From an uncultured Planctomycetaceae bacterium (GTDB lineage Bacteria > Planctomycetota > Planctomycetia > Pirellulales > Pirellulaceae), in the NCBI GenBank assembly GCA_937967665.1, contig CALBSZ010000087.1:1-15203 (forward strand): a DNA stretch of 15,203 bases, in the 5' to 3' direction. Shown here in pieces: positions 14,362-15,203 of this stretch. Position numbers and translations under genes: made by a program. The notes below the pieces were generated by a model. The model made no database searches, was not told where the DNA came from, and saw only the letters and a list, made by a program, of their open reading frames with translations. Position 1 is the first letter of the stretch, and each line of letters begins with the position of its first letter.

Positions 14362-15203
14362 CCGCGCTGACTCGCTTCTACCAACTGGGCGAGTAGCCTG
14401 CTGGCGGCCCCGCTCTCGAGCGCCTCGGCCGCGCGCCGCGCGCAGATCCTGGTCTCCTGAGCCGGATTGGCTGTCCAGAGTGCGGCGGCGGCATTCAGCA
14501 CGACGATGTCGCGGGCAGCGCCGGGTGCGCCGTCAAATATCCCGCGAATCATGTCCGCGCTTTCCTCGGGCGTTTCGACCAGCATTTCCTCGGTACCAGC
14601 CTCCGCGAGCCCAAAGTCCGCGGGCGTCCAGGTAAGTTCCGTAACTTGCCCGCGATCAATGCGCGTGACGTGCGTTTTGCCGCCGAGCGTGACTTCGTCC
14701 ATGCCGTCGTCACCGCAGACAACGACGGCGTGTTGCGTGCCGAGCCGGGCTAAGGCGTCGGCCAGCAGCGGCCGGAGTTCCGGGCGGCCCACGCCGAGTA
14801 GCTGGAAGGGCGCGCTGGCGGGATTGCATAACGGGCCGAGCAAATTGAAGATCGTCGGCACTGCCAGTTTTTTCCGGACGGGTCCGACATGGCGCATGGC
14901 GGGGTGCAGGCCGGGTGCAAAACAGAAGCAAATTCCCACGTCCTCCAGGCAGCGTTCCACGGTCGCGACATCGGCTTCGATATTCACGCCCAGCGCGGCC
15001 AGGACATCGGCGGAACCGGTCTTGCTGGTGATGCTGCGATTGCCGTGCTTGGCAACCGGTAGTCCGGCCGCGGCCGTCACCAGCGCCGCAGCGGTACTGA
15101 TATTGAACGTGCCGGAGCCGTAGCCTCCCGTGCCGCAAGTATCAATGATCTCGGTTCGCGTTGTTCGAATGGGCACCATGTGTTTGCGCATCGCGGCGGC
15201 GGC
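14358..15203 (-). CDS. trpD: Anthranilate phosphoribosyltransferase TrpD (N-terminus outside the window)
   Basis: TrpD transfers the phosphoribosyl group of PRPP to anthranilate in the second step of tryptophan synthesis, in the cytoplasm. The frame is open to the window edge, and the visible 281 residues correspond to the last four fifths of the ~340-residue family; the ATG at 15191 is internal. Family motifs present are AAAAMRKHMVPIRT, DTCGTGG, FNISTAAA, KHGNRSITSKTGSAD, APGLHPAMRHVGPVRKKL, FNLLGPLCNPA and CGDDGMDE, the last carrying the second metal-binding Asp-Glu pair. One key position departs from the rule: the PRPP-binding loop GTGGD reads GTGGY, codon TAC at 15122-15120, one base from GAC. 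The C-terminus is normal in length. The stop overlaps the start of an MFS gene by four bases. The rest of a trp operon, if any, would lie upstream, beyond 15203. Confidence 0.93.
   Translation of the reverse strand, partial: AAAAMRKHMVPIRTTRTEIIDTCGTGGYGSGTFNISTAAALVTAAAGLPVAKHGNRSITSKTGSADVLAALGVNIEADVATVERCLEDVGICFCFAPGLHPAMRHVGPVRKKLAVPTIFNLLGPLCNPASAPFQLLGVGRPELRPLLADALARLGTQHAVVVCGDDGMDEVTLGGKTHVTRIDRGQVTELTWTPADFGLAEAGTEEMLVETPEESADMIRGIFDGAPGAARDIVVLNAAAALWTANPAQETRICARRAAEALESGAASRLLAQLVEASQRG

Noticed and set aside
1..15203. tRNA, rRNA, CRISPR arrays, insertion sequences or phage genes
   Set aside because: No cloverleaf-like segment, spaced direct repeats, transposase or phage motif was recognised on either strand by eye.

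Overview
The window looks like a planctomycete chromosome, most likely of the Pirellulales type. The reasons are a GC-rich composition, several exported proteins from families expanded in that phylum (a DUF1501 protein, an HzsA-related c-type cytochrome, a WD40 lipoprotein, a dockerin-like tail, short secretin N-domain proteins), and the usual pattern of singly transcribed genes with long gaps. No RNA gene, IS element, CRISPR array or phage gene is visible. The phylum is an inference from gene families; no marker gene fixes it.

Left part (1-5060): the C-terminal tail of a large exported protein with a dockerin-like end (1-348, +) is followed by an exported metalloprotease-like protein (429-2162, +). 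The latter has an unusual zinc motif, HExxxHxxGxxH, and a concanavalin/LamG-like C-terminal domain. Converging on it is a 909-residue lipoprotein (5060-2331, -) with about seven WD40 blades followed by four copies of an unnamed domain of roughly 90-120 residues.

Centre (5061-11382): a 430-base divergent gap separates the lipoprotein from an HzsA-related exported cytochrome with two CxxCH sites (5491-8619, +). That gene ends tail to tail with a Tat-exported DUF3500 protein (9593-8616, -), and the two stop codons share the tetranucleotide CTAG. After a 409-base divergent gap comes a Tat-exported DUF1501 protein (10003-11382, +). All four products act outside the cytoplasm, so this stretch reads as surface or periplasmic machinery. 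A joint role is only inferred from proximity.

Right part (11594-15203): an exported protein with two tandem STN-type (secretin/TonB short N-terminal) units but no secretin channel (11594-13084, +) converges on a two-gene minus-strand unit. In that unit trpD, cut by the window edge (15203-14358), overlaps the start of a 12-helix MFS transporter (14361-13180) by the four bases ATGA. The TrpD phosphoribosyl-pyrophosphate loop reads GTGGY where GTGGD is expected.

The best candidates for something new are the four-repeat WD40 lipoprotein, the one-residue-expanded metzincin-like motif, the altered TrpD loop with its coupled transporter, and the HzsA-related/DUF3500 pair. I do not see a complete, clearly new multi-gene system.
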